64,000 nucleotides of DNA from assembly GCF_024297145.1 (NCBI RefSeq), contig NZ_JANCTC010000001.1, positions 310,001 through 374,000 of the forward strand, in the 5' to 3' direction. Source of the stretch: Mesorhizobium sp. LMG 17147 (GTDB lineage Bacteria; Pseudomonadota; Alphaproteobacteria; Rhizobiales; Rhizobiaceae). Positions 52,635 to 61,455 of the stretch are shown here, piece after piece; the stretch's first letter is position 1; each line of letters starts with the position of its first letter. The position numbers and the translations under genes are program-made. The notes beneath the pieces were generated by a model. The model worked only from the letters and a program-made list of their open reading frames with translations. It was not told the origin of the DNA and searched no databases.

Positions 52635-53609
52635 CTACGCCGAAATATCGATGACGCCGCAGTCACCCGCGGCGCTGCCAAAGGCGACGCGGCGCTCTTG
52701 CCTGTCCCACATCATCGAGGTGACGGCGCCCTTGCCCGGCCGGCGCAACAGCACTTCCCTGGCGTCCGCGAAGCGCACCGCCATCACCATGCCGTCATCA
52801 TAGCCGACAGCAACGACGTCCTGGCTCGGGTGACAGGCGACGGAGGTGACCATCGCATTGCCGCGCGTGCCGAGTTCCAGCGGCGCCTTGCCCATTGGCC
52901 CGTCCTTGCCCGAAAACGGCCAGACGATCGCCGCCGGCGCGCCGGAACTCGCCAGCCATTTGCCCTTGGCGCTCCACGACAGGCTTTTGACCTTGCCGGG
53001 GTAGCCGGACATCCGCATGTGCTTGCCGTCGGCGAGCTTCCAGCCATGCAGCGCGTTTTCCTGCATGGTGGTGACGACGAAGCCGCCGTCCGGCGAGAAG
53101 GTGATGCCGGTGTGGGCACCGGCCCATTCGAGTTCGACCGGCTTGCCGTCGGCGGCCGGGAAATGCAGCGTCGCGCCATTGTAGCGGGCAACGCCGAAGC
53201 GCATGCCCTTGGGCGAGAAGGCCAGCCCCTCGACCGAGCGCGGATGCGAGAATTCCCTGGTTTTGCCGTCGGCAAAGCGCACATAGGCAATCTTGCCCGA
53301 AGCATAGGCAACAGCGCCTTGCGGCCCGGCGGCGACGCTGGTGATCCATTTTTTGCCTGCGGTCGCCAATTCCGCGGTATTGCCGCCAGCGGTCACGCCA
53401 AAGATCCTGCCGTCCTCGCCACCGGTGATCAGCCGGTCGTTCGCCGCATCATGGAAGGCGGCGAGCATCCCGTCATTGGCCTGCACCGTCTTGTGGCCGT
53501 GGTCGAGCCGATGGATTGTGCCGTCAGCCAGCGCAAAGTGCGGCACGTCGCCGAGGAACACGGCGGCGAGGCAGTGGCCTTCGAGATCGAGCGGGGCGAC
53601 TGTGGGCAT
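52635..53609 (-). CDS. WD40-repeat beta-propeller protein
   Basis: A 324-residue predicted beta-propeller with about six or seven WD40-like repeats (for example TGGEDGRIFGVTAGG, VEGLAFSPKGMRFGVARYNG, TGITFSPDGGFVVTTMQENA, KSLSWSAKGKWLASSGAPA and TSVACHPSQDVVAVGYDDG). No signal peptide is present. The CobW-like gene lies upstream on the same strand, across a 152-bp gap holding a palindromic repeat. I recall the same pairing with CobW/YciC GTPases in related genomes, which would connect it to zinc homeostasis, but no direct role is known. Confidence 0.82.
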   Translation of the reverse strand: MPTVAPLDLEGHCLAAVFLGDVPHFALADGTIHRLDHGHKTVQANDGMLAAFHDAANDRLITGGEDGRIFGVTAGGNTAELATAGKKWITSVAAGPQGAVAYASGKIAYVRFADGKTREFSHPRSVEGLAFSPKGMRFGVARYNGATLHFPAADGKPVELEWAGAHTGITFSPDGGFVVTTMQENALHGWKLADGKHMRMSGYPGKVKSLSWSAKGKWLASSGAPAAIVWPFSGKDGPMGKAPLELGTRGNAMVTSVACHPSQDVVAVGYDDGMVMAVRFADAREVLLRRPGKGAVTSMMWDRQERRVAFGSAAGDCGVIDISA

Positions 53610-53637
53610 GAGAGATAGTTCCGTCCGAGGTTTCTGC

Positions 53638-53757
53638 TGCCTCACCCTTAAGGGGTTGAGCTGCCCGTCTCAACCCGTGCTTCGGATCGTCGTGAGTAGA
53701 GAGCGCCAGCGTTGCGGCTGCCCCTCCTCCCACAAGGGGGAAAAGGAAGAAGGTAGC
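53638..53757. repeat. Palindromic intergenic repeat, RIME-like
   Basis: The segment holds CTCACCCTTAAGGGGTTGAG near its left end and CCTCCTCCCACAAGGGGGAA near its right end, with further partial dyads between. This is the layout of rhizobial intergenic mosaic elements and resembles the right end of the copy inside xdhC. It fills the gap between the WD40 and CobW genes. Confidence 0.65.
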
Positions 53758-53761
53758 TAAA

Positions 53762-54835
53762 TCAAGCGGCCTGACAGGCCTCGAAGCTTGTCTTCAGCCG
53801 CTCGGCATCGAGTTCGCGACCGATGAACACCAGCCGGCTCTCGTGCTTCTCGCCGTCCTTCCAGGCGCGCTGGTGGTCGCCCTCGATGATCATGTGCACG
53901 CCCTGGATGACATAGCGCTCGTCATCGCCTTTCAGCGCGAGGATCCCTTTCAGCCGCAGGATGTTCGGGCCTTCCATCTGGGTGACCTTCTCGATCCACG
54001 GGAAGAACTTTTTCGGGTCCATCTCGCCACCGCGCAGCGACACCGACTGCACGGTCACGTCATGGATGTCGGAAGGGTGCGCATGATGATGGCCGTCATG
54101 ATCGTGGTGATCATGGCCGTCGTGATCATGGTGGTGGTGGTCATGATCATGATCATGATCATGATGGTCGTGATCGTCATGCGCCTCGAGGAAGTGCGGA
54201 TCGTTCTCCAGCGCTCGGGACAGGTCGAACGCACCGCGATCCAGCACCTCGGACAGCGCCACGCTGGCGCGCGTGGTGCGATGGATGCGTGCCGCCGGGT
54301 TGATGGCGCGGATCGTTGCCTCAACCTTGCTCAGCTCTTCGGGGGTGACGAGATCGGTCTTGTTGAGCACGACGACGTCGGCAAAGGCGATCTGGTCCTC
54401 GGCCTCGCGGGAATCCTTGAGGCGCAGCGGCAAGTGCTTGGCGTCGACCAGCGCCACCACCGCATCGAGCCTGGTCTTGGAACGCACGTCGTCGTCCATG
54501 AAGAAGGTTTGTGCTACCGGCACGGGATCGGCGAGGCCTGTGGTCTCGACGACGATGGCGTCGAAGCGGCCGGGCCGGCGCATCAGGCCTTCGACGACGC
54601 GGATCAGGTCGCCGCGCACGGTGCAGCAGACGCAGCCATTGTTCATCTCGTAGATTTCCTCGTCGGATTCCACGATCAGCTCGTTGTCGATGCCGATCTC
54701 GCCGAATTCATTGACGATGACCGCGTAGCGCCTGCCATGGTTTTCCGAAAGGATGCGGTTGAGCAGTGTCGTCTTGCCGGCGCCAAGATAGCCGGTGAGG
54801 ACGGTTACGGGGATCTGCGTCTGTGCGTCGCTCAT
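53762..54835 (-). CDS. CobW/COG0523 GTPase, metal chaperone
   Basis: A 357-residue G3E-family GTPase. P-loop [13 protein letters not shown], the metal-binding [13 protein letters not shown] (CxCC), the ETTGLADP motif and VVLNKTDLV are all present. After the GTPase domain comes a histidine- and aspartate-rich linker of about 35 residues, followed by the CobW carboxyl domain ([39 protein letters not shown]). Members deliver zinc or cobalt to target proteins; the absence of cobalamin genes and the neighbouring WD40 gene make zinc more likely. The start is the ATG at 54835. Confidence 0.92.
   Translation of the reverse strand: MSDAQTQIPVTVLTGYLGAGKTTLLNRILSENHGRRYAVIVNEFGEIGIDNELIVESDEEIYEMNNGCVCCTVRGDLIRVVEGLMRRPGRFDAIVVETTGLADPVPVAQTFFMDDDVRSKTRLDAVVALVDAKHLPLRLKDSREAEDQIAFADVVVLNKTDLVTPEELSKVEATIRAINPAARIHRTTRASVALSEVLDRGAFDLSRALENDPHFLEAHDDHDHHDHDHDHDHHHHDHDGHDHHDHDGHHHAHPSDIHDVTVQSVSLRGGEMDPKKFFPWIEKVTQMEGPNILRLKGILALKGDDERYVIQGVHMIIEGDHQRAWKDGEKHESRLVFIGRELDAERLKTSFEACQAA
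54141..54166. repeat. Hexanucleotide repeat encoding His-Asp pairs
   Basis: About four copies of ATGATC in a row within the linker of the CobW-like gene. On the coding strand they give alternating His and Asp codons. Since the unit is six bases, slippage would change the number of metal-binding pairs without shifting the frame. Confidence 0.7.
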
Positions 54836-55035
54836 ATTGTGCCTCGAATAGGGATTGTCGGCTCCATATAGGATGTGTGCTCGGCTTTTGCACCAGCCAA
54901 ACCGGTGGACCAAAGAGAGGCTGGTATTGCCGAACTTTCCTCACATTGCCGAACTTTCATTGGCGCGGGTTGGCGGTGGGCTTAGATAGGCAAAAGGTCA
55001 TTTCACGAGGGCTGTTCGCATTGAAGAGACGCCAG

Positions 55036-55758
55036 ATGTCCGACAAGTCCTTGCCACTAAGCCGTCGGCAGGCGCTCCGTCTCGTTGCGGTTACCGCTGG
55101 CGGCATATTCCTGCCCGCCGGTGCAAGGGCCGGGAAGGTTTCGCCCTATGCCGGGCTTGCTTTGTTCGAAGCCGGTCCCGGCGTCTGCGCCATCACGCCC
55201 GAGGTCGCCGAAGGGCCGTTCTATTTCGACCCGAAGCTCGAACGCGCCGATATCACCGAGGGCAAGAAGGGCATCGCCCTCAATGTGCGGCTGCAAATCG
55301 TCGACGCCGCCTGCCGGCCGCTTCCCGGCGCACGCGTCGACATCTGGCATTGCGACGCCCAGGGCGCCTATTCCGGTTATCCCGGACAGGGCGACGGGCA
55401 GGATATCGACACGTCCGGCCAGAGTTTTCTGCGGGGCTGGCAGAGAACCGATGAAAGCGGCATCGCTTCTTTCGCCACCATCTATCCCGGCTGGTATCGC
55501 GGCCGCACCACCCACATCCATTTCAAGATTTTCCCTGACGACCGCTCCGTAATGACCGGCCAGATGTTCTTCCCCGACAGCCTCAGCGAGCAGATATTCG
55601 CCACCGTCGCGCCCTATAAAGATCGCCCGGGCAAACGCGATACATCGAACGCGCGGGACGGCATTGCGCGGCAGGCCGGGCTGCTGTCGCAGGCAGCGCT
55701 GCGGGAAATGGCGGACGCCTTTCAGGCCTTGATGGTGGTCGCGGTGAAGGCCGGTTGA
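55036..55758 (+). CDS. Intradiol ring-cleavage dioxygenase, Tat-exported
   Basis: A 240-residue iron(III) dioxygenase of the catechol/protocatechuate intradiol group. The amino terminus LSRRQALRLVAVTAGGIFLPAG is a twin-arginine signal, so it acts in the periplasm, unlike PcaGH. Iron-ligand regions are visible: AYSGYPGQG (Tyr), YPGWYRGRTTHIHFKIF (Tyr and the two His). The sequence GARVDIWHCDAQG precedes them. Periplasmic members of this group are of uncertain substrate, probably a catechol-like aromatic. The start at 55036 is supported by the position of the signal peptide. Confidence 0.88.
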   Translation: MSDKSLPLSRRQALRLVAVTAGGIFLPAGARAGKVSPYAGLALFEAGPGVCAITPEVAEGPFYFDPKLERADITEGKKGIALNVRLQIVDAACRPLPGARVDIWHCDAQGAYSGYPGQGDGQDIDTSGQSFLRGWQRTDESGIASFATIYPGWYRGRTTHIHFKIFPDDRSVMTGQMFFPDSLSEQIFATVAPYKDRPGKRDTSNARDGIARQAGLLSQAALREMADAFQALMVVAVKAG

Positions 55759-55960
55759 GAACGCCTCGTCATGTCCCATCCAGCCCTTCCAGAAAGTCGT
55801 TTGTCATCTAACTGAAATAAACATCTGGCATTAGCCACGGCGAACACCGCGATGCTTGCCGGCAAAGCTATTTTCCGAGCCGGAATGTTTTCGATGGTCA
55901 TTGCCAACCGGCGGCTTGCTTCTATGCTGTCCGCTCCGGTTCGGCCGAGGAGGGATGAGC

Positions 55961-56443
55961 ATGGCCAAGGCGGACAAGACTGCAACAATGAGCCGGCTGC
56001 ATTCGGCGGCGCGGCTGGCGCGCACGGCGCTCGCCGCCCGGCTTCTGGCGCATGGTTTCTATGCCGGCCAGGACCAGATCATGCTGGCGCTCGACCGCGA
56101 GGATGGGCAGACGCCCGGCAACCTTGCCGGCCGCCTCGGCGTGCGTCCGCCGACCATCACCAAGACCATCAACCGGCTGCAGGCGCAGGGTTTTCTGGAA
56201 AAGCGCGCCTCCTCCGCCGATGCCCGCCAGGCGCATATTTTCCTCACCGACACCGGCCGCGAAATCATCCACGCCATCGAGAAATCGGTGAAGAAGACCG
56301 AAAAGCAGGCATTGAAGGGTCTCGACAAGAAGGATCAGAAAGCGCTGTTCAAGCTGCTTGCCCGCGTCGAGGCGAACCTGTCGAACGGCGAAATGGTGCT
56401 CCCGGACGACGAACTGGATATCGAAGACAAGATGCTTGAATAG
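55961..56443 (+). CDS. MarR-family transcriptional regulator
   Basis: A 160-residue winged-helix regulator. DNA-binding part: QTPGNLAGRLGVRPPTITKTINRLQAQGFLEKR followed by the wing SSADARQAHIFLTDTGRE. The carboxyl helices KKTEKQALKGLDKKDQKALF mediate dimerisation. ATG at 55961 is favoured over one at 55955 because AGGAGG is then eight bases away. It follows the dioxygenase gene by about 200 bases on the same strand and is convergent with the AraC gene, one base apart. Confidence 0.88.
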   Translation: MAKADKTATMSRLHSAARLARTALAARLLAHGFYAGQDQIMLALDREDGQTPGNLAGRLGVRPPTITKTINRLQAQGFLEKRASSADARQAHIFLTDTGREIIHAIEKSVKKTEKQALKGLDKKDQKALFKLLARVEANLSNGEMVLPDDELDIEDKMLE

Positions 56444-56444
56444 C

Positions 56445-57317
56445 TCACGCGTTCGCCGCTGGCGGCCGCCGCGTCAGTGCCGACCAGCGTCCCGGTGTGA
56501 CGCCGAACGCCTTCTTGAAATGCCGATTGAAATGGCTTTGATCACTGAAGCCGGCGGCGATTGCGATTTGCGCCAGCGGCTCGTCGGCTTCGATCATCCG
56601 ACGGGCTCGCTGAAGCCGGCGCATCAACAGGAACCGGTGCGGGCTGGTCGAGAAGGTCGCGCGAAAATGCCGCGACAGGGCATAACGGTCCAATCCGGTT
56701 ATCGCCTCCAATTCGTCTGAACGTACAATCCGCGCGACATTTTCCTCCAGGTAGTCGCGCGCCAGCCTGGCGGCGCGCCACGCCGTTTTCGCTACCGGTT
56801 TCGCCGGCTGACCGGCGTGCCGGGCCAGGCTTTGCATAAGCTGCGTCATGAAATCGACGACAAACAGCTCGTCCAGTTGCTGATCCAGCGGCCCGAGCGC
56901 CGAAAGCAGCGTCGCGCGGAGATCGCGGTCTGTCACCACGGCATTCCTCACGAACGGCAGTGATCCGCCGCCGAGACAGTCGAGCATCAGGGACGGCTCC
57001 AAATAGAGCATTCTGTATCGCAAGCCGTCTTCGGTGCCGGCACCGCCATCGTGCAGTTCGTCTGGATGAAGGATAATGATCTGGCCAGGCAAGCTCCGAT
57101 GCATTTGGCCGCGATAGCGGAAGCGCTGCATGCCATAAAGCGTCACCCCGATCGCATAGGTGTCGTGGCGATGGAGATCGAAGGCGTTGCCGTGGAACCG
57201 GGCCTCGATGCGTTCCATGCCGGCAGCACGGGGTGCCGGTACGATGCAGTTTTCGGCTGCATCCACGCACAAACGTCCAAGACCCTGAAAGGCTTCCCCG
57301 TCTAAACCGTGCGGCAT
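56445..57317 (-). CDS. AraC-family transcriptional regulator
   Basis: A 290-residue regulator with an amino-terminal cupin sensing domain (FDLHRHDTYAIGVTLYGMQRF, LPGQIIILHPDELHDGG) and a carboxyl-terminal pair of helix-turn-helix motifs (ITGLDRYALSRHFRATFSTSPH and LAQIAIAAGFSDQSHFNRHF). It is divergent from the DUF2000 gene with 50 bases between the starts, so it most likely controls that gene. The effector is unknown. Confidence 0.92.
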   Translation of the reverse strand: MPHGLDGEAFQGLGRLCVDAAENCIVPAPRAAGMERIEARFHGNAFDLHRHDTYAIGVTLYGMQRFRYRGQMHRSLPGQIIILHPDELHDGGAGTEDGLRYRMLYLEPSLMLDCLGGGSLPFVRNAVVTDRDLRATLLSALGPLDQQLDELFVVDFMTQLMQSLARHAGQPAKPVAKTAWRAARLARDYLEENVARIVRSDELEAITGLDRYALSRHFRATFSTSPHRFLLMRRLQRARRMIEADEPLAQIAIAAGFSDQSHFNRHFKKAFGVTPGRWSALTRRPPAANA

Positions 57318-57367
57318 CGCTTTTCTCGCAGCCTCGGATTGGCCCCTTTCGGATTGGAAACTGTCGC

Positions 57368-57775
57368 ATGTTCGATACGAAATTTGCAATCGTGCTCAAG
57401 GATGATCTTCCCGTCTGGCAAAAGCTCAATGTCACCGCCTTTCTGACCAGCGGCATCGTCGCGCAATTTCCCGACATTATCGGCGACCCCTACCGTGATC
57501 GCGCCGGCAATATCTACAACCCGCTGTCGATCCAGCCGGTCATCGTGCTTTCGGCGGACGGCCAGACGCTCGGCGCGATCCAGCGGCGGGCGCTGGAGCG
57601 TGGTGTGACGGTATCGCTCTATGTCGAGGAAATGTTTTCGACTGGTTATGATCTGGCCAACCGTGCCGTCTTTGCCGAATTTGCGCCGGAGGATGCCAAG
57701 GTGGTCGGCATCGCGCTTCGCGCCGAAAAGAAACTCGTCGACAAGATCACCAAGGGCGCCCGCATGCACGCCTGA
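57368..57775 (+). CDS. DUF2000-family protein
   Basis: A 135-residue soluble protein. FDTKFAIVLKDDLPVWQKLNVTAFLTSGI at the amino end and YVEEMFSTGYDLANRAVFAEF toward the carboxyl end fit the DUF2000 family, a PTH2-like fold without an established reaction. The ATG at 57368 matches family length; the upstream open frame overlaps the AraC gene and is not used. It is divergent from the AraC gene and followed by an EamA transporter on the same strand, so the three may form one regulated unit. Confidence 0.85.
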   Translation: MFDTKFAIVLKDDLPVWQKLNVTAFLTSGIVAQFPDIIGDPYRDRAGNIYNPLSIQPVIVLSADGQTLGAIQRRALERGVTVSLYVEEMFSTGYDLANRAVFAEFAPEDAKVVGIALRAEKKLVDKITKGARMHA

Positions 57776-57855
57776 CTCGCCGGCCACCAGCAACAAAACC
57801 TGAGCCTGACCTTGTGTCAGTCTCTTTTGGCTTGCCCGCAGGCGACAATTCCCGC

Positions 57856-58836
57856 ATGGGTGAAGGACTGCCTTGCTTCCCGTCCGGCCTGAAATTGAAT
57901 GCTCCCCCAAGACATGACGAAAGCGCGACATCGCCGGCGGCGATCCTGTGCATGCTTTCCGTCTATGTGTTGTTCACCTTCCTCGACACCAGCAGCAAGT
58001 ACCTTGTCCTGGCCGGCGTCTCGGCGCTGATCGTCGCCTGGACCCGCTTCGCGGTCCATGTGCTGATCGTCGGCGTGTTTCTGCGCGGATGGCGTGAGCC
58101 GCTGCGCTTTCGTCCCGCCAACCTGCCGGCGCACATCACGCGCGGTCTGCTCCTGTTCGGATCGACGATGTTCAACATTCTGGCGCTGCGGACGCTGCAA
58201 CTGGCGGAAACCACCTCGATCTACTTCTTCGGCCCGATGGTGATCACCGCGCTTGCCGGTCCGTTGCTCGGCGAATGGGCCGGCTGGCGGCGCTGGCTGG
58301 CGATCATGAGCGGCTTTGTCGGCGTCCTCATCATCACCCGGCCGGGCGTCGGCGTTTTTGGCGTCGGCCATCTCTTTGCGCTCGGCTCGATGCTGTCGAA
58401 CAGTTTCTACGTCATCATGACGCGCCGCATGTCGGCTACGGAAACCTCCGAAAGCCTCATCCTGTTTTCGGCGCTGGCGCCGGCCGTGCTGCTTTTGCCG
58501 ACACTGCCGTTTTCGCCTTCGCTGCCGCAGGATGGCTGGCACTGGTCCATATTGCTGATGCTTGGCGTCTTCGGCGCCATCGGTCATTGGCTTCTTGTGC
58601 AGGCCTATCGCCTTGCCACCACCACGGCCCTGGCTCCCTACCCCTATTCGCAGATGATCTGGATGATTATCTCCGGCCTGATCGTCTTCAACCAGTTTCC
58701 CGATCGCTGGACGCTGGTCGGTGCCACAGTCATCGTCGCCAGCGGCCTCTACATCGTTCACCGTGAGCACCGGCTTCGTTTGCGCAACCGCGCGACGCTG
58801 GACGCGGAGGCGGAAGCGCTGGCAAAAAAACTTTGA
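57856..58836 (+). CDS. DMT/EamA-family transporter
   Basis: An inner-membrane transporter of about 326 residues with ten predicted helices in two repeated EamA halves (first beginning ILCMLSVYVLFTFLDTSSKYL, second near GHLFALGSMLSNSFYVIMTRRM). Conserved pieces such as RTLQLAETTSIYFFGPMVITALAG and PYPYSQMIWMIISGLIVFNQFPD are typical of the RhaT-like/YdcZ side of the family. The start is uncertain: GTG at 57814 or ATG at 57856, both with weak ribosome binding sites. It probably exports a metabolite; no substrate is evident. Confidence 0.85.
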   Translation: MGEGLPCFPSGLKLNAPPRHDESATSPAAILCMLSVYVLFTFLDTSSKYLVLAGVSALIVAWTRFAVHVLIVGVFLRGWREPLRFRPANLPAHITRGLLLFGSTMFNILALRTLQLAETTSIYFFGPMVITALAGPLLGEWAGWRRWLAIMSGFVGVLIITRPGVGVFGVGHLFALGSMLSNSFYVIMTRRMSATETSESLILFSALAPAVLLLPTLPFSPSLPQDGWHWSILLMLGVFGAIGHWLLVQAYRLATTTALAPYPYSQMIWMIISGLIVFNQFPDRWTLVGATVIVASGLYIVHREHRLRLRNRATLDAEAEALAKKL

Positions 58837-58868
58837 TTTGCTCGGAATCGATGGCATAAGAGCCGGCC

Positions 58869-58883
58869 TTTAAACAGTTTAAA
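58869..58883. promoter_or_regulatory. Operator-like palindrome abutting a LacI gene start
   Basis: TTTAAAC (58869-58875) and GTTTAAA (58877-58883) flank a single A. The dyad ends one base before the proposed TTG start of the LacI-family gene. It is likely the regulator's own operator. Confidence 0.6.
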
Positions 58884-59927
58884 TTGCTTCGGGAGCCCAG
58901 GGCGCTGGCACAGAAGATCAAGCTTTCGACCATCGCGGATGCGCTCGGCGTGTCCACGGCCACGGTCTCGCTGGCCTTGCGCGACAGCCCGCTGGTCGCC
59001 GGCGGCACCCGCGACCGCATCAAGGAACATGCCCGCGCCATCGGCTATATCTACAACCGCCGCGCCGCCAGCCTGCGCACCTCGCGCTCGGGCATAGTCG
59101 GCGTCGTCGTCCACGACATCATGAACCCGTTCTTTGCCGAGATATTGCGTTCGATAGAGAGCGAGCTCGACCGCAGCCGGCAAACCTTCATCCTGTCGAA
59201 CCACTACGACCAGCTCGAGAAACAACGCACTTTCATCGACACGCTTCTGCAGCTCGGCGCTGACGGGGTCATCATGTCGCCGGCCATCGGCACGCCGCCC
59301 GAAGACATATTCATGGCCGAGGAGAACGGTCTCCCGGCAGTGCTGATTGCACGCACCGTCGAAGGTGCCGACGTGCCGGTGTTTCGCGGCGACGATGCCT
59401 ATGGCACCGGGCTTGCCACCAACCATCTGATCTCGCTTGGCCACAAGCGCATCGCAATGATCGGCGGTACCGATCAGACGTCGACCGGCCGCGACCGCTA
59501 TCAGGGATATGTCAACGCCATGGAGGCGGCGGGGCTTGAGGTCAGGCCGTCCTGGCGCATCGCCGGCCCGCGCACCAAGCAGGCCGGCTTCGAGGCTGCC
59601 GGGCAGTTCCTGGCGCTAAAGGACAGGCCGACCGCGGCCTGCTGCTGGAACGACCTCGTAGCCATCGGCCTGATGAACGGCATTGCCCGCGCCGGTCTGG
59701 TGCCGGGCATCGACATTTCGGTCACTGGTTATGACGACCTCGAGGAGGCGGCGATCGCGACGCCGGCGCTAACCACGGTCTGGAACGGCCAGCGTGAGGT
59801 TGGCCGCCGCGCTGCCAGCGCGCTGCTCGACAAACTCAACGGACAGACGGTGCGGCCGTCGCAGGAACTGATCAAGCCGGAACTGCATGTGCGCCAGTCG
59901 ACCGGCAAACCGGTGGAACGTGCATGA
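58884..59927 (+). CDS. LacI-family transcriptional regulator
   Basis: A 347-residue repressor: helix-turn-helix KLSTIADALGVSTATVSLAL with hinge GYIYNRRAASLRTSRSG, followed by the sugar-binding-protein-like core (GIVGVVVHDIMNPFFAEILRSI, then AVGLMNGIA-type DNA-coupled region near ACCWNDLVAIGLMNG). TTG at 58884 is the most upstream usable codon and directly follows a palindrome, which leaves no space for a ribosome binding site; a CTG at 58905 is an alternative. Its stop overlaps the ATG of the dehydrogenase gene, so the two are cotranscribed. Confidence 0.87.
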   Translation: MLREPRALAQKIKLSTIADALGVSTATVSLALRDSPLVAGGTRDRIKEHARAIGYIYNRRAASLRTSRSGIVGVVVHDIMNPFFAEILRSIESELDRSRQTFILSNHYDQLEKQRTFIDTLLQLGADGVIMSPAIGTPPEDIFMAEENGLPAVLIARTVEGADVPVFRGDDAYGTGLATNHLISLGHKRIAMIGGTDQTSTGRDRYQGYVNAMEAAGLEVRPSWRIAGPRTKQAGFEAAGQFLALKDRPTAACCWNDLVAIGLMNGIARAGLVPGIDISVTGYDDLEEAAIATPALTTVWNGQREVGRRAASALLDKLNGQTVRPSQELIKPELHVRQSTGKPVERA

Positions 59928-60904
59928 CAAAAACGGACCAGCAAGCTGTCACCATTCTGGTGCCGGGCCAGTTCAACGACCATGCGGTCGGCCGCATCGA
60001 CGGGGCGTTCAGCCGCGTCCGGATCGAACGCGCCGATCCGTCGCTGGTCACCGACGAGATGCGCCTTACGGTGCGCGGCATAGCCGCCTTTGGTGGCATC
60101 AGCGCCGCGTTGATGGACGCGCTGCCAAAGCTCGAGATTATCGCCAATTTCGGCGTCGGCTATGATTCGGTCGATGTCCACCACGCCGCACGGCGCGGCA
60201 TCATGGTCACCAACACACCGGATGTGCTGACCGAAGAGGTCGCCGATACGGCGCTCGGCCTGTTGATCAATACCATCCGCGAACTGCCGCGCGCCGAGGC
60301 GTGGCTGCGCAACGGAAGTTGGCTGCGCAACGGCAACTATCCGCTGAGCCGGCTGACTTTGCGCGGTCGCCATGTCGGTATCTTCGGCATGGGCCGCATC
60401 GGCCTCGCCATTGCCCACCGGCTCGATGCTTTCGGACTGCCCATCGCCTATCACAACCGGCGCCGCGTCGAAGGCCTGTCCTATGACTATCACCCGACGC
60501 TGAAAGGTCTCGCCGAGGCGGTCGACACACTGATCTCGGTGGCGCCCGGCGGGGCCTCGACGGACAAGGCCGTCAATGCCGAAATCCTCTCGGCTCTGGG
60601 GCCGAACGGCGTCTTCGTCAATATCGGCCGGGGCAGCACGGTCGACGAACCAGCTCTTGCCGCCGCACTTGCCAGCGGCAGCATCGCCGCTGCCGGGCTA
60701 GACGTTTTTGCCGACGAGCCGAACGTGTCTGCAGCGCTGCTTGCCGCGCCCAACACCTCGCTTTTGCCGCATGTCGGCTCGGCCTCGCAGCACACCCGCC
60801 GCGCCATGGCGGACCTGTGCGTCGACAATCTGGTCTCGTGGTTTTCGCAGCGCAAGGCGCTGACGCCGGTGCCGGAGACGGCAAACGTCAAGGCTAGGCC
60901 GTGA
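59924..60904 (+). CDS. D-2-hydroxyacid dehydrogenase
   Basis: A 326-residue NAD(P)-dependent dehydrogenase of the GHRB/2-ketogluconate reductase side of the family. Features: IIANFGVGYDSVDVHHAARRG, NTPDVLTEEVADTALGLL, the nucleotide fold GRHVGIFGMGRIGLAIAHRL, NIGRGSTVDEPALAAAL with the catalytic Arg, and LPHVGSASQHTRRAM with the catalytic His. It reduces a 2-keto acid such as glyoxylate, hydroxypyruvate or 2-ketogluconate. It is coupled by a four-base overlap to the LacI-type regulator, which points to a sugar-acid effector. Confidence 0.9.
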   Translation: MTKTDQQAVTILVPGQFNDHAVGRIDGAFSRVRIERADPSLVTDEMRLTVRGIAAFGGISAALMDALPKLEIIANFGVGYDSVDVHHAARRGIMVTNTPDVLTEEVADTALGLLINTIRELPRAEAWLRNGSWLRNGNYPLSRLTLRGRHVGIFGMGRIGLAIAHRLDAFGLPIAYHNRRRVEGLSYDYHPTLKGLAEAVDTLISVAPGGASTDKAVNAEILSALGPNGVFVNIGRGSTVDEPALAAALASGSIAAAGLDVFADEPNVSAALLAAPNTSLLPHVGSASQHTRRAMADLCVDNLVSWFSQRKALTPVPETANVKARP

Positions 60905-60996
60905 CCGCCCTATTGTTAACTTCAGCTTAACCCTTCGGAATCATTCTGCCTCCTTGGCTAGTGTATGTCCCCTTGACAGCACGTGACGGCAAGATG

Positions 60997-61033
60997 AAGC
61001 GCGCCTCCTGATGACATCGAACACGGCGCGCTT
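60997..61033. other. Inverted repeat upstream of the inhibitor gene
   Basis: AAGCGCGCC (60997-61005) and GGCGCGCTT (61025-61033) form a nine-base stem with a 19-base loop, 21 bases before the ATG at 61054. It could be a terminator for the dehydrogenase transcript, a leader hairpin or an operator. Confidence 0.35.
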
Positions 61034-61053
61034 GAAATGCGCGGAGAAACAGG

Positions 61054-61449
61054 ATGAAAACGCTTCCCGCATTGATGGCGATTGCTGCGCTGCTAGGCGG
61101 CGTCCAGCTGTTTTACGCCGGTAGCGGTCAAAGCCGCGCAGCCAGTGAGCCAGCACCTTCGTCCAGCACCTACAGGCTGGTAGCCCATGGTGACGAGGCG
61201 TCTTGTGCAGTCACCCGCGGCGCCGAGATTTCGCAAGGCCTGTCGCTGTTGACGGTCGCCGCGAATTGCCGCCGGGTGTTGCCCGGTGTCGAGCAGGCGA
61301 AGTTCTGGCGAGAGCAGGATGACGGCACGGTCACATTCAGCGCCAACGGCACCGATCCGATCGTCATGTTCTCGGTCGCCGATGGCGACGGTTACGAATC
61401 CTACGCGCCGGCGCTGCCGCTGCTGACGCTGGCGTCGGCCGGCAACTGA
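61054..61449 (+). CDS. Exported AprI/Inh-type protease inhibitor
   Basis: A 131-residue protein with a signal peptide (MKTLPALMAIAALLGGVQLFYA) and a beta-barrel-like domain. The spacing of EASCAVTR and VAANCRRVLPG (two cysteines), followed by AKFWREQDDGTVTFSANG and a late hydrophobic strand, resembles AprI/Inh periplasmic inhibitors of secreted metalloproteases. No metalloprotease gene is nearby. The call is moderate because the family is short and diverse. Confidence 0.55.
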   Translation: MKTLPALMAIAALLGGVQLFYAGSGQSRAASEPAPSSSTYRLVAHGDEASCAVTRGAEISQGLSLLTVAANCRRVLPGVEQAKFWREQDDGTVTFSANGTDPIVMFSVADGDGYESYAPALPLLTLASAGN

Positions 61450-61455
61450 CGAGCG

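Noticed and set aside
54080..54182. CRISPR-like short repeats
   Set aside because: The repeats are contiguous hexanucleotides encoding His-Asp pairs inside a CobW-type protein, with no spacers or cas genes.
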